From Isoetes taiwanensis (taxonomy: Eukaryota > Streptophyta > Lycopodiopsida > Isoetales > Isoetaceae): a stretch of DNA of 64,000 bases. The stretch is from positions 355,501 through 419,500 of the forward strand of contig JAJEKV010000096.1 in NCBI GenBank assembly GCA_021234155.1, read 5' to 3'. Numbering within the stretch: the first letter of the stretch is position 1; every line of letters starts with the position of its first letter. Positions 1-11,089 of this stretch are shown one piece after another. Below the pieces are notes generated by a model. The model did no database searches, had not been told where the DNA came from, and saw only the letters and a list, made by a program, of their open reading frames with translations. The translations under genes and the position numbers were made by a program.

Positions 1-1245
1 ACTGGTTGAGTACGTCAAGCATCACTCTATCGCACACGTGACATTGTCCTTGTATTGGCTTCTAAATATTTCATATTCTTTGTGCATGAATATGATTTTA
101 TCCATGAAGCTCATGCTCATTCTGTACTAGTTATCAAAATTATGGCTCATCATTTCCAGAAGCTTAGCTTCTGTGTCAGTGACTTCAACATAGATGAAAG
201 CAAACATCTGAGAAAAGCAGTGATTCTTCGTCTCTTTGTATAATTGTCGTCTGGCGTTAAAGGTGTGCGTACCACCCAGGACATAATACTTGTAGCTCTC
301 ATCCTTCACCTTTATGAATGGTTAGGGAGATGTACACTGGGATGGTTCGACAATGCAGATATGAGGGGCGGTCGCAGCAATTGGCCTGTCATGGATTTGC
401 TCCTTTAATGCACTCAGGTGGGTAGAATAAATTGGCCTTACCTGCAGCATTCTTTCACCATTTTCATTCTTTGGGCACAACTTGACACATCAACTTGCAG
501 ATGCATGACTTTAGGGAAACGACTTCCTCTCAATTTCTTCTAGCATCTTTGATGCCACATCCTTATCTCGGCCAAATCCAATCGTGCAGTGCGCTAGGCC
601 ACCCGAGGACTTAGAACCTTTCTTTGTGGCAAAGATCCACCAAGAAGAACCTTTCTTCACCTGAGACATTCTTTCCCTTTTAGGCTCAGGCACAACTGTC
701 TCCTCCGTCTCTTCCTTCTTTGACTCTGAACTGGAAATAATGATGAGTTCTTCACTAGATTCGAAGTGGATTGGAACACATTGTTCATGATTGTGAGCAA
801 CTCCTAGAAAAGATGAATAAGGTTAGAAATTTTTTATAAAGACATGGAGAACCCACAGACAAAGATGCGAACCACTTTTGCTTTCATGTGTTTGTCGACA
901 TACACCTGAAGATCTTCAGGCGATGACAAATTCATCTTTAAGAAAGAGATTTCAACAGAAAAGACATGTTCGCGGCCTTTGTCAATGTCTTGACCTTTAT
1001 GAAGCTCATTCCAAACAACTCAACAGAGAGAACTCTGCCATATTTCTTGAAATGTTCAAGCCTGCATTTCTTACGTCCAACCAACGAACAAACATATAGG
1101 AACAATGCCTAATTGTCCCTAACAACGAGTCACTACTAGTTTTTGAAGAAATAGATTTGGTTTGCTGCAACTTGAAATGCCTCTGGGTCTGGCTTAACAC
1201 TTGGAGCTTTTGGCTTTGGGTTTCGTTTCCTAGAAACAACAAAGG
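1..1245 (-). pseudogene. decayed multi-exon gene with ParB/sulfiredoxin-like motif
   Basis: Several minus-strand stretches read as protein but sit in different frames. From high to low coordinate: a lysine/proline-rich piece (1140-1240), an acidic piece ending in YVDKHMKAKVVRIFV (about 845-1000), a GSSWWIFATKKG piece (511-693), and a segment (about 130-480) containing VLGGTHTFNARRQLYKE. The GGxHxxxAxxxL pattern in that last segment resembles the substrate-binding motif of the ParB/sulfiredoxin fold, and it is preceded by a typical LKEQIHDRPI stretch. One in-frame stop lies just before the motif, and at least one frameshift separates the pieces. The gene runs off the left edge. Fold assignment is by motif only; function is unknown, and it could belong to an unrecognised transposon. 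Confidence 0.4.
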
Positions 1246-1287
1246 AAAAAATTAGGAGGATAAATCCAGGGAAATAAAGGCCTAAGC

Positions 1288-1335
1288 ATAGGCGCATGGG
1301 CTGCCTATACGCACATAGGCAGCCTATGCGCGTAT
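1288..1335. repeat. 21-bp-arm hairpin
   Basis: Arms 1288-1308 and 1315-1335 pair over 21 bp with one mismatch and one G-U pair around a 6-nt loop (ACGCAC). Related CCTATGYGCATATAGG-like words recur at about 2020-2085, suggesting a local family of short palindromes. No coding role is seen. Confidence 0.75.
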
Positions 1336-1570
1336 AGACGTGACATTGTAAATAAAAAACAACCATTTTATACTTTTAAGCCACGCAACAACCAACAAAG
1401 CCGTACTAAATAAGAAAATATTTCTCAGATAAATAGGCCAAAACAGCGATCATAGGCTAATTAAATACTTATAACTTGCAACAACAGGTTAAAAAAATAA
1501 ACCTTTCCAAAAAAAAAAAATTCAAAGGCATGTACCTTGATGCAGACATCTTCGCAGGATCTATACAAAT

Positions 1571-1924
1571 TCTCATAGAGAAGGAAGACGACTTTCAGGA
1601 GCAGAAGAGCGAGGGTAGAGCGAAAGCGCTTGGTGCAGGTGACGGGTATATGCAAAATGAATCTGCTTTTATAGTATCTGTAATGTCCTTGGATTTTTCA
1701 TGTTTATCCATGGAAATAGATGTGGAGAAGGTTACAGTAACATGATAGATTCTTATAGAGAAGGAAGACGACTTTCAGGAGCAGAAGAGCGACAACGGAG
1801 CAAAAGCACTTGGCGCAGGTGACGGGTATGCGCAAAATGAATCTGCTTTTATAGTATTTGTAATGTCCTTGGTTTTTTCATGTTTGTCCATGGAAATAGA
1901 TATAGAGAAGGTTACAATAACATG
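1571..1924. repeat. tandem duplication, 180-bp period
   Basis: Two adjacent copies start at 1571 and 1751 and share long identical blocks, for example TAGAGAAGGAAGACGACTTT. They differ by scattered substitutions. Short reading frames in the first copy are not preserved in the second, so this is treated as non-coding. Confidence 0.85.
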
Positions 1925-2083
1925 TCAAAGTAATCCTAACAAAATCGTTACAATGTGTGGTCAAATTTTTTAAGTTGGCGTAACATCTTTGTCGCATACA
2001 TGTATACGCTCAAAATGTTTAGCCTATGTGCATATAGGCAGAAACTTATTTGGGCGACTTGTCTTGCCCATGCGCATATAAGC

Positions 2084-2256
2084 ATGAAATCCTTTAGCAA
2101 ATCCACAATCCAACACGATTTTGACCAATCAATGATTCAAATTCGAGATGATTTAAGATGATTTAAAGCCATGAAATCCTTTTAGAAAATTCACGATCCA
2201 AGACGATTTCAAGCAATCAACGATTCATCGAATTTGAATCAATCTGAATTCCTCCC
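2084..2256. repeat. tandem duplication, 87-bp period
   Basis: Two diverged copies begin with ATGAAATCCTTTTAG-like sequence at 2084 and 2171, followed by AAxTCCACxATCCAAxACGATTT. No gene is visible in them. Confidence 0.7.
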
Positions 2257-2279
2257 GATCGTAATTCAAAAAGACTAAT

Positions 2280-4070
2280 TTCGATCCCACCTACTAGATT
2301 CAACACTCAATTTTGTCCTTATTAGGGCCCCGATACGATGAAGATATGTTATGAATATGCAAAGATAGAATGAGATAGACGAGATAGCAAGTCTAATGAG
2401 TGACGATACTAAACAAGAAAGCATGACTATGGCTTTATAGGAGAGCCATGTCAGCAACACCTAGGTGGCATGCCTAGTCATCTATGAATAGTGACACATG
2501 ACATGTCATTTGCTAACACTCAGAAGTAATATTTAGAGAAATTGTATTGATTGTAGGGCATAAATTCTTTAGAACTACCTCTCTTGTTAATTAACTTCAC
2601 ATTTCTTGTCTTGTACATTTTCATTGAAGTAGCTTACGTTCCTTGTTTATGCCACTATTTCAATTTCCCATAGACAATACTTAAATCTGTGCAAATTTGC
2701 AGTTTCTTTGCAGTTTCACACAATTCATTGATGAGGTTATTTGCTTGTGCAGCCCCATTTGCATGACAAGAACACGAATATAATGTATGTGGGAGGTGAC
2801 ATTAGAGCACTATATTTCCTTTCTTGCAAGATTTCCTTAAAGAGGTATTTCTTTAATGCTAATGTGGGAATTGTTTGGCACCAAGCATTTTTTGCATTCT
2901 CTTCCATTGGCATTTATCTCTTTGTGTAGCAGAGGTTGTTCATTACACTTTTGATGTTTATGTTATTGCATTTATGTAGCTAATGGAGAAAGACCCTAGA
3001 TGCGCAAATCTAGACTGAGTCCACTTTTACAAGGAGAATATTAAACTCTCATTTGTACTAGAATTGAAGGTGGGAACTCAACTTTTGTGTTATCTGAAAG
3101 GCAAGTTGTGAAACAAGTTGTCGCTTCAAGGTCCTCAGGACACTAAGCAACTTTGATGTAACCATCATTAGTGACCCTTTAGGAGACGAAATTGAAGGAG
3201 ACCAAAAACCAATGCATTCAAGTATGACATCTTTTGCATAGCCAAAACAAGCAAATTAATTGAACATCAAATGTGTAATTTGTAAACACGAGAGGACATT
3301 TGTAAAGAGCTTGATAACAACGATATTTAGCATTTTTTAACCATGCTTTTGAAGGGGAAGCGGCCTTAGCAATGGTTGGAAACATTAATGGTTGGAAACA
3401 TTTACTAGTTGCGTGCGAAGATAAATTTCACTTGAACATCGCACATAATGGTTGGGCAAGTGTGTATGGCATGCCTATTTTTTATTTTCAATTGGATGCT
3501 TTTCACTCATAGTGAGTTTGAATTTGTATGTTAGATTTTCTAGGTTTTATATCCATTTCTAAACAAGTAATAAAACACCTGATAAAATACAGACACATCA
3601 TTTTTGTGAACATTACAATCATTATTTACAAGAATTGTCGTGGCGGCCTTCGTCGCTGCTGCTTTGGGCTTTTTAGTTTGTATCTTGTTACTGGACTATG
3701 ATATTGAAAATAAGAAAGGAAGATATGCCTTACATTTTCCAATGAGTTGAATTTAGATGTTGGCCTTAAAAAGGATGGCGTACATAATATAGAATACTTA
3801 CATCTTTCAATTTTACTTTGAACAAAAGCAAGCTCTTTTGTTTGGATCTAACATCAACACAAACAAGAAATTTATCACAGCGGCCAAGGCTCTCATGACC
3901 ATTTCTCAGTTTCAAACCTATGGTGATGGACCCATTAGAGACTCTCAGAGTGAAAGATGCATGGTGTAAAAAAACATCTTAAGTGTGCACTTGTTTTTCC
4001 TTTGAAATTATTAAACATGTGGAACTTGAACCTACATGTAGCTTTGCATTCTCTAGGACCTTTAAAAGTT
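2280..4070. other. AT-rich stretch without recognisable genes
   Basis: Only short open frames are present, none with recognisable motifs or preserved codon pattern. A small local duplication (GGTTGGAAACATT, twice) occurs near 3373-3400. I see no RNA gene or clear element boundary here. Confidence 0.5.
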
Positions 4071-4079
4071 ATCCTTTTT

Positions 4080-4999
4080 AGCAGGGCTAGGTTATTAATA
4101 ATAGATTCATGGAGGCAGGGACAGTAACAAAAGGCATGAACAGCGAGCGCTGACAATTTCTTGTCTGCAGACTTAGCAAGGGACCTAGGCCTTGAGTTGA
4201 CGAGGGTGACTCCATATGTGGTTGGAGAGGCGACGCCTCAAAGTTCAACGTGGTGATCAACAAGCGCAAGGCATGGACTTGATACTTCATGATAGAGGTT
4301 CACCTAGAGTAGTACAATTCAAAATTGATGTTGATTTGATCAATGTTATGATGTCATCTTGGGAATAAAGTGGCTTCAAACTACATGTCCGCTCATTGAC
4401 TGGCATCTCATGTATTAACTTTTGAGTTAGAGGACTCTAAGTCTGTTAGTATGCAAGGATCACCTTATGTGGGGTCCGGAAAGTTGTTATCGGCCACTCA
4501 TGCCAAAGCTTCTTTTAGAGTGAATAATAATCAAGTTTTTGAAATATATGTATATAATGCTGATATATGTGTAAAAACTTGTAATTCACTTGAAGCGCAA
4601 TCGGATATAAGTTCCCAACTTCATTCTACAAGGATGTGTTTCCCGAGAAGTTGCCTATAGGGCCACCTCCGTCAAGGGGAGTGGAGCATGAGATTGATCT
4701 TGAGCCTGGAATTAAACCAATGGCAAGAGCACCTTACCGTTTGAGTCCTCTTGAGTTAGAGAAAGTAAAAAAGCAAGTTAAGAAATTGGTCGTAAAGGGG
4801 TTTATAAGTAAGTCTCCTTTTGCAGCTCTAGTGCTGCTAATTAAGAAGAAAGATGAAACTATGCGTATATGCATAGATTATCGTGCTCTTAACAAAGCAA
4901 CAATTAATGATAGATATCCTTTATCACGGATTGATGATATCTTAGATTGTTTGGGTGGTGCAACTTGGTTCACCAAAATTGATCTAAGGAGTGGATATA
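4080..4999 (+). pseudogene. Ty3/gypsy pol, protease to N-terminal RT (left half)
   Basis: The protease end is recognisable in shifting frames: LIIDS followed, after a short interruption, by DNFLSADLARDLGLEL, then YDVILGIKWLQTTCPLIDWH (about 4340-4410), the typical gypsy retropepsin C-terminus. From 4636 one open frame gives the RT N-terminus: the [15 protein letters not shown] linker, [39 protein letters not shown], and [10 protein letters not shown] with the first catalytic Asp. The gypsy sequence stops abruptly right after SGY at about 4999, where LINE sequence begins. The missing part of the same domain appears at 19.6 kb. The element is non-functional as it stands. Confidence 0.85.
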
Positions 5000-5480
5000 G
5001 GCCAACCATTCGACAGCAGTATAGAACATGCTAGGGATGCCCTCTCTCTCCCAACACCGCTTAGGTTTTACATTGATCGAGAGTTGGCTTCTTGACAATG
5101 GGGTTGGCAATGGAGCTTAACTTTTGTACCGTAACATCATGCAAATCATATAGCCGATGATGTGGACCTCCTAGCTTATACTTTGAAAGACATGTAATGC
5201 CATCCGATGCCCCAAAAACATTTTGCCGTGCCAATGAAGTGCATGTCAATCCGACCAAGACTAAGGTGGTCCTCATCTTATCTTCACGTAGGCAAGACCT
5301 CGCCTTATTCACTTAACCGGGAAAAATCGGGAGGTGGCACTTTCGCCTATAATTATTTAGGAGTAGAATTTTCTTCTACCATATATTGGCATATCCGACA
5401 CGCGAGACAACCGGTCGAAAGCATCGTAGATGCAATGCAAAATAATACCATACAAAGCACTAAAACCCCGGCTGATTAAG
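5000..5480 (+). mobile_element. GC-rich LINE family copy j (RT middle fragment)
   Basis: Directly after the gypsy break, the sequence matches the RT core of the LINE family seen at 8.7-9.1 kb and 23 kb. Scattered frames give GCPL-SPTP..FYIDR, then IADDVDLLAYTLKDM (the ADD box), VNPTKTKVVLILS and YNYLGVEFSST. No frame stays open throughout and no 3' tail is present, so it is a truncated, decayed copy. Confidence 0.7.
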
Positions 5481-5489
5481 TACGGCAAG

Positions 5490-7700
5490 TGGGCTATCAA
5501 CTAAGTTGGAAGCACCCATCCGGGTTGGAAAACCTAGATTTTGAAGTGGGTTTTAGGGCTGAAAATTCCCGATCTATTTATGCATTTGTGGGATTCTTCC
5601 GTGGGATTTGTGGTCGTGGTGTGTAGTGTGTATTTGTGCACATAAGGAAGCAAGTTCTTTCATTATTAGAAGCTTAACCGTAGTAAAGAAGAGCAGTGTA
5701 TAGTGTAGTAGTCGGGTGTGCCTCGCATTGTCCAAAATTCAAAAGACTTTATAATTGATAGCCGAAAGCCACCAGCATGGGATTTTTTTTGGCTCAGAAA
5801 CTTCAAAACCTTTTGCCTCTTGACTTTGCCTTTAGCTTTGATTGGATTTTGGTTTTGACCATCTTGCCCTCTTGTTTTGTTTATTCATATTATCATAGAT
5901 GCTTAGAAAGTTTTTCATTCCTCCCAAAGTCGGATATAAGCAGCTTTTTCATTTTTCCAACCCGCTTATATCCAAATTTGGTTTTCCCCGCCATTATGGA
6001 GTTTTCCAATGCTTAACCTAGATTTCCGAGTCATTGCTCAAATTTTCCAATGTTTAATCTAGGTTCCCGGTTCTTTACTTGTTTATATTCGCCCCCCGAT
6101 TCCTATGTTCTCTGTGTCGTAAATAAATCGTACTTCTCCTTTTTTTTCTAATGGCATATTGAAATTTTTTAAAACTCTCGCTTAGATTACTTGTCCCAAT
6201 AACTTGAACTGCATAAACATCTGCCAAAAACGACAAAATTAGTCTGAGTTAAAACAAGTGAGACATAAACAAATCTTGCCTGGTTGGCTAATGTCTCAGT
6301 GCTTGTCTATCCAAACCATGGGGTAGATTTTTTCTACATATATACTTGGCTCGTGTGTTAGTGGATCATATAGAATCTTGACTAGTCAAAGAGGAAGATA
6401 GTATTTATATATTGGCATAAATACAAAAGAGTTCCCAACAATGGTTAAGTTGCTTTTGTCGGAGAAAAAGAAAGCAAGGAGCATGCAGGAAGTCAGAAGA
6501 GGACTTCTATACACACGACTGTCGATAGGAAATTTGAGATCTCATTTCATCCCCATAAGAATCCTCCAATGGAATGGCTACCCTCTATTAACTGCAATTA
6601 ATGCAACACCAACAACTTCATTGTTGTTGTTTTTCCCTATAACTTTTGATCCACTTGTCAAAATGTTACAAGCGCTTGTTGCATTAGATGCGAATGAAAA
6701 GATCTTTCCAATGATATATGGTTATGATGTATTTCAATATGGTCATATGCGTTAACCTTAAAAAAATATGATTTTTTGCTTATTTCTTATATATTTATAT
6801 CGTAAAAGATGTATGAATGGGTTATCACTAGATAGATCTTGTGAAGACGAACCCATTGCTACAAAAAGTTTTTGAATCGGAGTTCTGGATCAAAAGTTAA
6901 AATGAAAAAATGATACTACAGAAGTTAGTTGCAGCTGCATTAATTACAGGCTGCCACATAATACTGGAATGAGATATACTAGAGCTCTTCTCTTATTGGA
7001 CAGTTTAAAAACTTGACATGGCATTTTAAGCATCCCTTAATGGGACAAAATGTGATCTCATTTTTCCTCTAAATGCTTGGGTCATGTTGCACCGAAAGTG
7101 GCTTGTGGTAGTGTCCTCTTGTCTTGCCCCTACATCATTGTCAAGATTAACAAGGTTAAAAGGACAACACAGGGTGACCCCTTACTCCAAAACAAAAAAG
7201 GGAAAAGTAAATTGAACTTTCCTCGTGCACATAAAGAAGCATTTGTAGCATCTAATAATTCCTTTTGGCAAATTGTTCCCATCTTTCCTCTATTCTATTC
7301 TATTCTTATTATTTTAACACTTCATGCTCATAATACATATGGTACCCATTTAGCTTATATGTGACATGAATGAAACAAGGATACGTGGGGGTGGATGACA
7401 ATCCACGTCAAGACGGACACTAGAGAATGGTTTTAAATTACTCTTCATTATTGTTCAATGTACTATGCCATTAAGTCCACGTTGCGCTTGCATTAAGCCT
7501 GACATTGCTTATGCCTTACAACAATCCAAGTAACGTTGCATGTGTGGCCCACTATGAGACAAGCTGAGAGCAAGGAACAATTTGTATCACACGTGCTCAT
7601 ACATGCATATTGTTGTTGTGCTCTGCGTAACAATAGTTTGACCTGTAGTTAATTAAAGTACAAAGAGTTAAAGATAACATTTACGAAAAGCCTCCCTTGT
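5490..7700. other. AT-rich stretch, no recognised gene
   Basis: Open frames at 5777-6016, 6441-6755 and 7077-7364 carry no known motif and are hydrophobic or low-complexity. A short (TTCTA)3 run at about 7287-7303 resembles the tails of the LINE family, but no LINE 3' end precedes it. Nothing else could be supported. Confidence 0.45.
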
Positions 7701-10248
7701 ACTATTGAAACTATGGGACCCAATTCTACCCTGCAGACCTCCACACTAGAGCAGCAGACAGACCAGCTGACTTCGCTATTACGGATGCAAATGGACAAAG
7801 GTGCTTTGGCGCACCCCTCCCCGCCGCCGCCGTGGTCAAGAACATTCCCGCCAGAATCGGCGGTTTGATGCGATCAGAAAGAACGCAAGCGGCAGCCCGC
7901 CACATTCGATCCAGTAATCCGCCAGGCCCACCACGCATCACCGCCTATCCGGCGGACATAAAGGCGCGCATCTTGCCAAGCATCGGGGAGATGTTCGCCG
8001 CCGACACTCATCCTCCGAACCTTTGGCGCAGAGTGCTTCAAGGCCAGCCTGTAAATTCTGCCAGGGAACATCACACCCGGCAAAGGGAAAACAAGACTTT
8101 GCAAAGCAGCCTCTATGACCCGCCAGTGGACGCCAGACGCCCATACCCCCAATGGGATGGCCCCCCCATTGGTTCTCGACGAGGATGTTGAGGAGGGCCC
8201 GCGAACGGCTAGCTAATGGGAAGGCAAATGGACCCTCGATGGTATGCGTGCCGAAGTTACTCAAGCGGGCGTGGCAGCCGCTTGTGCCGGGTCCTCACTA
8301 CCCCTGCTCAACAGAGCATTGAGGAGGGTTTCCCACAATGGACCACAAGCGTGGTTGTTCCCATTCACAAGGCATGGCGACCCACAATCGTCCGCCAATT
8401 ACCGGACGATCATGGTCGGGCTTCAAGATTTGCCAAACCGCTATCGGGCATTCTCGAAGCAAAGCTTGACTCACTGGCGAGGCACGGATGTGCGAGCCCC
8501 TCACACAGTAAAGCTTTCCCCGCCACTCAACGATTGACCATATCTTTACGCCAAGGCACCATCGATTGAAGACAAAATTCTAATCATCTACCGGACTTGT
8601 ATTGTCGCTTTGTGGACTTCGCAAAGGCTTTTGATACCTGGCCCCCTCGAAAAAGCTCGGGCTAGATCAAGGCCAACCGGGCTCCCGGCCCGCGTGCGTA
8701 ATGCCATATACAAAGTTGTATGAGAGTTGTTTTGGCAGATGCACCGACGGGCCAAGCATTCACCAAGAGTATCGGTCCCAGCAGGTTGCCCCCTCTCGCC
8801 AACACTTTTTGGCCTCTACATTGATCGCTTAGAGCCCTCGGCTTATCGAAAGCATGGGGGATGGCATACGGCTTTTGCACTGTGTCATCCGCCACCATCT
8901 ATGCGACGATGTTGGCCTGGCTGCCCACACCCCGGCTATGCAGCCCACCGGATGCCCTAGACACATTTTGTCGCTACGCACATGCGCTAAATCCGCCAAG
9001 ACCGGGTGGTTCTCATATCCTCTTCACGCCACCCCATGCCTCCCCGCACTCACATATCGGGGACAGACCGGGACGCCACGCCCACCTACAAGTACCTAGG
9101 GGTGGAGTTCCCCTCCTCGCCTCACTGAGGCGCCTATCCGCTATGGGTGACAAAGGCCGAAAGCGCTTTTATGCCATGCGTAACAACAAATACCGTGCGT
9201 AGCTATATGATTGGGGCCATCACCACATCTGCTCGCACCGGGTCGAAATTGCCCTTCAGACGGGGTCGAGTTTGGGGCCCTGGCCGCCTTTGGCGACTGA
9301 ATGACTTGGAGCAAAAAGTGCGTATAGGCATTTTTGGCACGGGCACTTGGGGTGAAACCTTCACCCCTATCGATTCTCTGGCCGGCAGAAATCGATTCTT
9401 GCCGCCTCACGGCAGCCCTCTTGATAGACACATCGCCTATTTTCGTAAAGTGGTTACTATGGGTGATGCTCGCGGCCCCGCGACTGGCTTACACCGCGGG
9501 CATGAGTCCGCAGCCGCTTAGGGCCCGCTGGAGGGGTAAGAGAGATCGCTGGTTCGCCAGATGGAACGCGGCAGAGCACGATGCGCATACCTGGGCGCAA
9601 TGTCGATCGGGACATGTACCGCGAGTACCTAGATGCTTGTTTCCTTGGCAAGCTCGGGACCCCATTGCTCTAGAGCAGTCAAAATGGCCCATTACAAGGA
9701 GCACATCAACCCCGTTAGCCCGGCCCACAAATCTACCTCGCTTCCTAGCCGCCTCCCCGAAAAGCGCCACTCATTGCCTCCATTCGCGACAGTGCCCACC
9801 ATCTTCGTGATCGAGACGGGCAGTGGATTGGGAGCCCCGCCAGACAAAGCTCACAAGGCCGGCCAAATGGGTGCCATTGAGGATGAGTCTCACACTTTCC
9901 GTGAGTTGCCCAGTTGTTCAGCCGATCCGCCGGATACGCCCCCCTTAGTACGGCCGGACGTGTCCTTGCATTTGCCGATGAACACACCGCCGAAGACGTG
10001 CCCGGGGTCATACATCCAGAGGTACCGACCTCGCGAGAGGTCACATTTGCCCCTCGCCCGGCTATCCACCGACTAGGCACTACACGGGTGGTGCATGATC
10101 AGATATATTGGGATGTTTCGCATTTTTATATGATTAGCACAGCTTTGTCACAGGCCGATTGTCGCCACGGTTTTCCCTCAAAACCCTTCGGGCGGGGTTT
10201 TTAATCCGCAAAGAATCCGCTTGTTTGCGTTTTGTATTGGGTCCCATA

Positions 10249-10260
10249 GACCGATTGGTC
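10249..10260 (+). other. LINE 3' UTR hairpin (copy a)
   Basis: GACC-GATT-GGTC forms a perfect 4-bp stem with a 4-nt loop, preceded by TGGGTCCCAT and followed by TCCGTGGACGATAAAAG and the tetranucleotide tail. The same arrangement ends the copies at 22.0 kb and 63.8 kb, with a degraded form at 61.1 kb, and is the likely RT recognition element of the family. Confidence 0.7.
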
Positions 10261-10280
10261 TCCGTGGACGATAAAAGTAC

Positions 10281-10310
10281 CTTCCTTCCTTCCTTCCTTC
10301 CTTCCTTCCT
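10281..10310 (+). repeat. (CTTC)n microsatellite tail of LINE copy a
   Basis: Seven or so CTTC units directly follow the conserved LINE 3' UTR block. They are the 3' tail of the insertion rather than an independent microsatellite. Confidence 0.85.
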
Positions 10311-10556
10311 AGAATAGGATCTTATAGTAGGGCAGGTTTGGGGCATTACGTGGGTTTTGTTTTTGACGAGAACTCTACTAGTATCAGGTACATGAAATGA
10401 GCAGTTGTGTGACATGTTGTGGTGGTAAATAAATATGTCTACTGAATATTTGAGTATGAGGAGACGATGGTAAATGGCAACCGACGAGCTTTCTATTGGA
10501 TTGATTCTTGGAAGTAAAAGTTCCACCTATAATGTATAATTATTAAAATAAGCACA

Positions 10557-10575
10557 ATTTCATTATATATGGACT
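10557..10575. repeat. 19-bp direct repeat, left copy
   Basis: ATTTCATTATATATGGACT occurs identically here and at 14113-14131, flanking 3.5 kb that includes the satellite array and the foldback. It is immediately followed by TTCCCTAAGTCCATA, which pairs with the end of the repeat as a hairpin. It could be a target-site duplication or a dispersed repeat. Confidence 0.6.
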
Positions 10576-11089
10576 TTCCCTAAGTCCATATGCCTCCGAA
10601 ATGAACCCGAATTTTTAGAATATAGGGGTTTTTTTTATTAGAATGATGCAAAATTTCGGGAATCGTGCAGGTAGGTGAGATGGCAGGCGTTGTGTCTATT
10701 CAAAGCTTCCGTCCTCTCCATGAATTCTTGGAAGCTCGGTGACTTATTTCCCTCCTCTTCTACCTCATGTGGAGCCGACTTCTCGATTTGCCAAGACTCT
10801 CATAGCCCTTAATTCTGCACAGCAATAAAAGTTCGGTTAGAACAAAAGATTATTTCCCAAGGGCCAAACTGGGCATGGCAAAACGTTTTCCCCCAAGGGC
10901 CAAACCGGGCGGGCATCAATTTGCCCTAGATGGTGTTGCCTTGCACACCGATTTACGACCAAGAGCCAAATTTGGAGCCCATTTGTATGAATATTATGCT
11001 TAATTATTATGTTTATTAAAGTCCTTCAACAAGCTTTAACTAACTAAAGAACATAGAAAATAGAATCCTAATGCAAAAGTTATGCCAAA

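Larger units (their letters stand above)
7710..10310 (+). mobile_element. GC-rich APE-type LINE copy a with 3' end
   Basis: A strikingly GC-rich block in AT-rich surroundings. Frames shift repeatedly, but the order of a LINE ORF2 is clear: linker with LWRRVLQGQPVNSAREH (about 8020-8080), the RT entry motif NYRTIMVGLQDL (about 8395-8430), VDFAKAFDT (about 8610-8640), PLSPTLFGLYIDRLE (about 8790-8835), a degraded YADD region (about 8900), YKYLGVEF (about 9090-9110), NDLEQK (about 9300), and the C-terminal VEDESH-type zinc-binding segment (about 9870-9920). It ends in a short 3' UTR with hairpin and CTTC repeat tail. The apurinic endonuclease part is missing, so the copy is 5'-truncated. It is dead: stops and frameshifts throughout. 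Confidence 0.85.

Noticed and set aside
5777-6016. 79-codon hydrophobic ORF
   Set aside because: T-rich composition explains the open frame and hydrophobicity; no motif or splice context.
7726-8264. Overlapping minus-strand frames in the GC-rich block
   Set aside because: GC-rich DNA has few stops; the plus strand carries the recognisable LINE motifs, so these are shadows.
10134-10526. Minus-strand frame containing KEGRKEGRK
   Set aside because: Antisense translation of the CTTC tail of LINE copy a.
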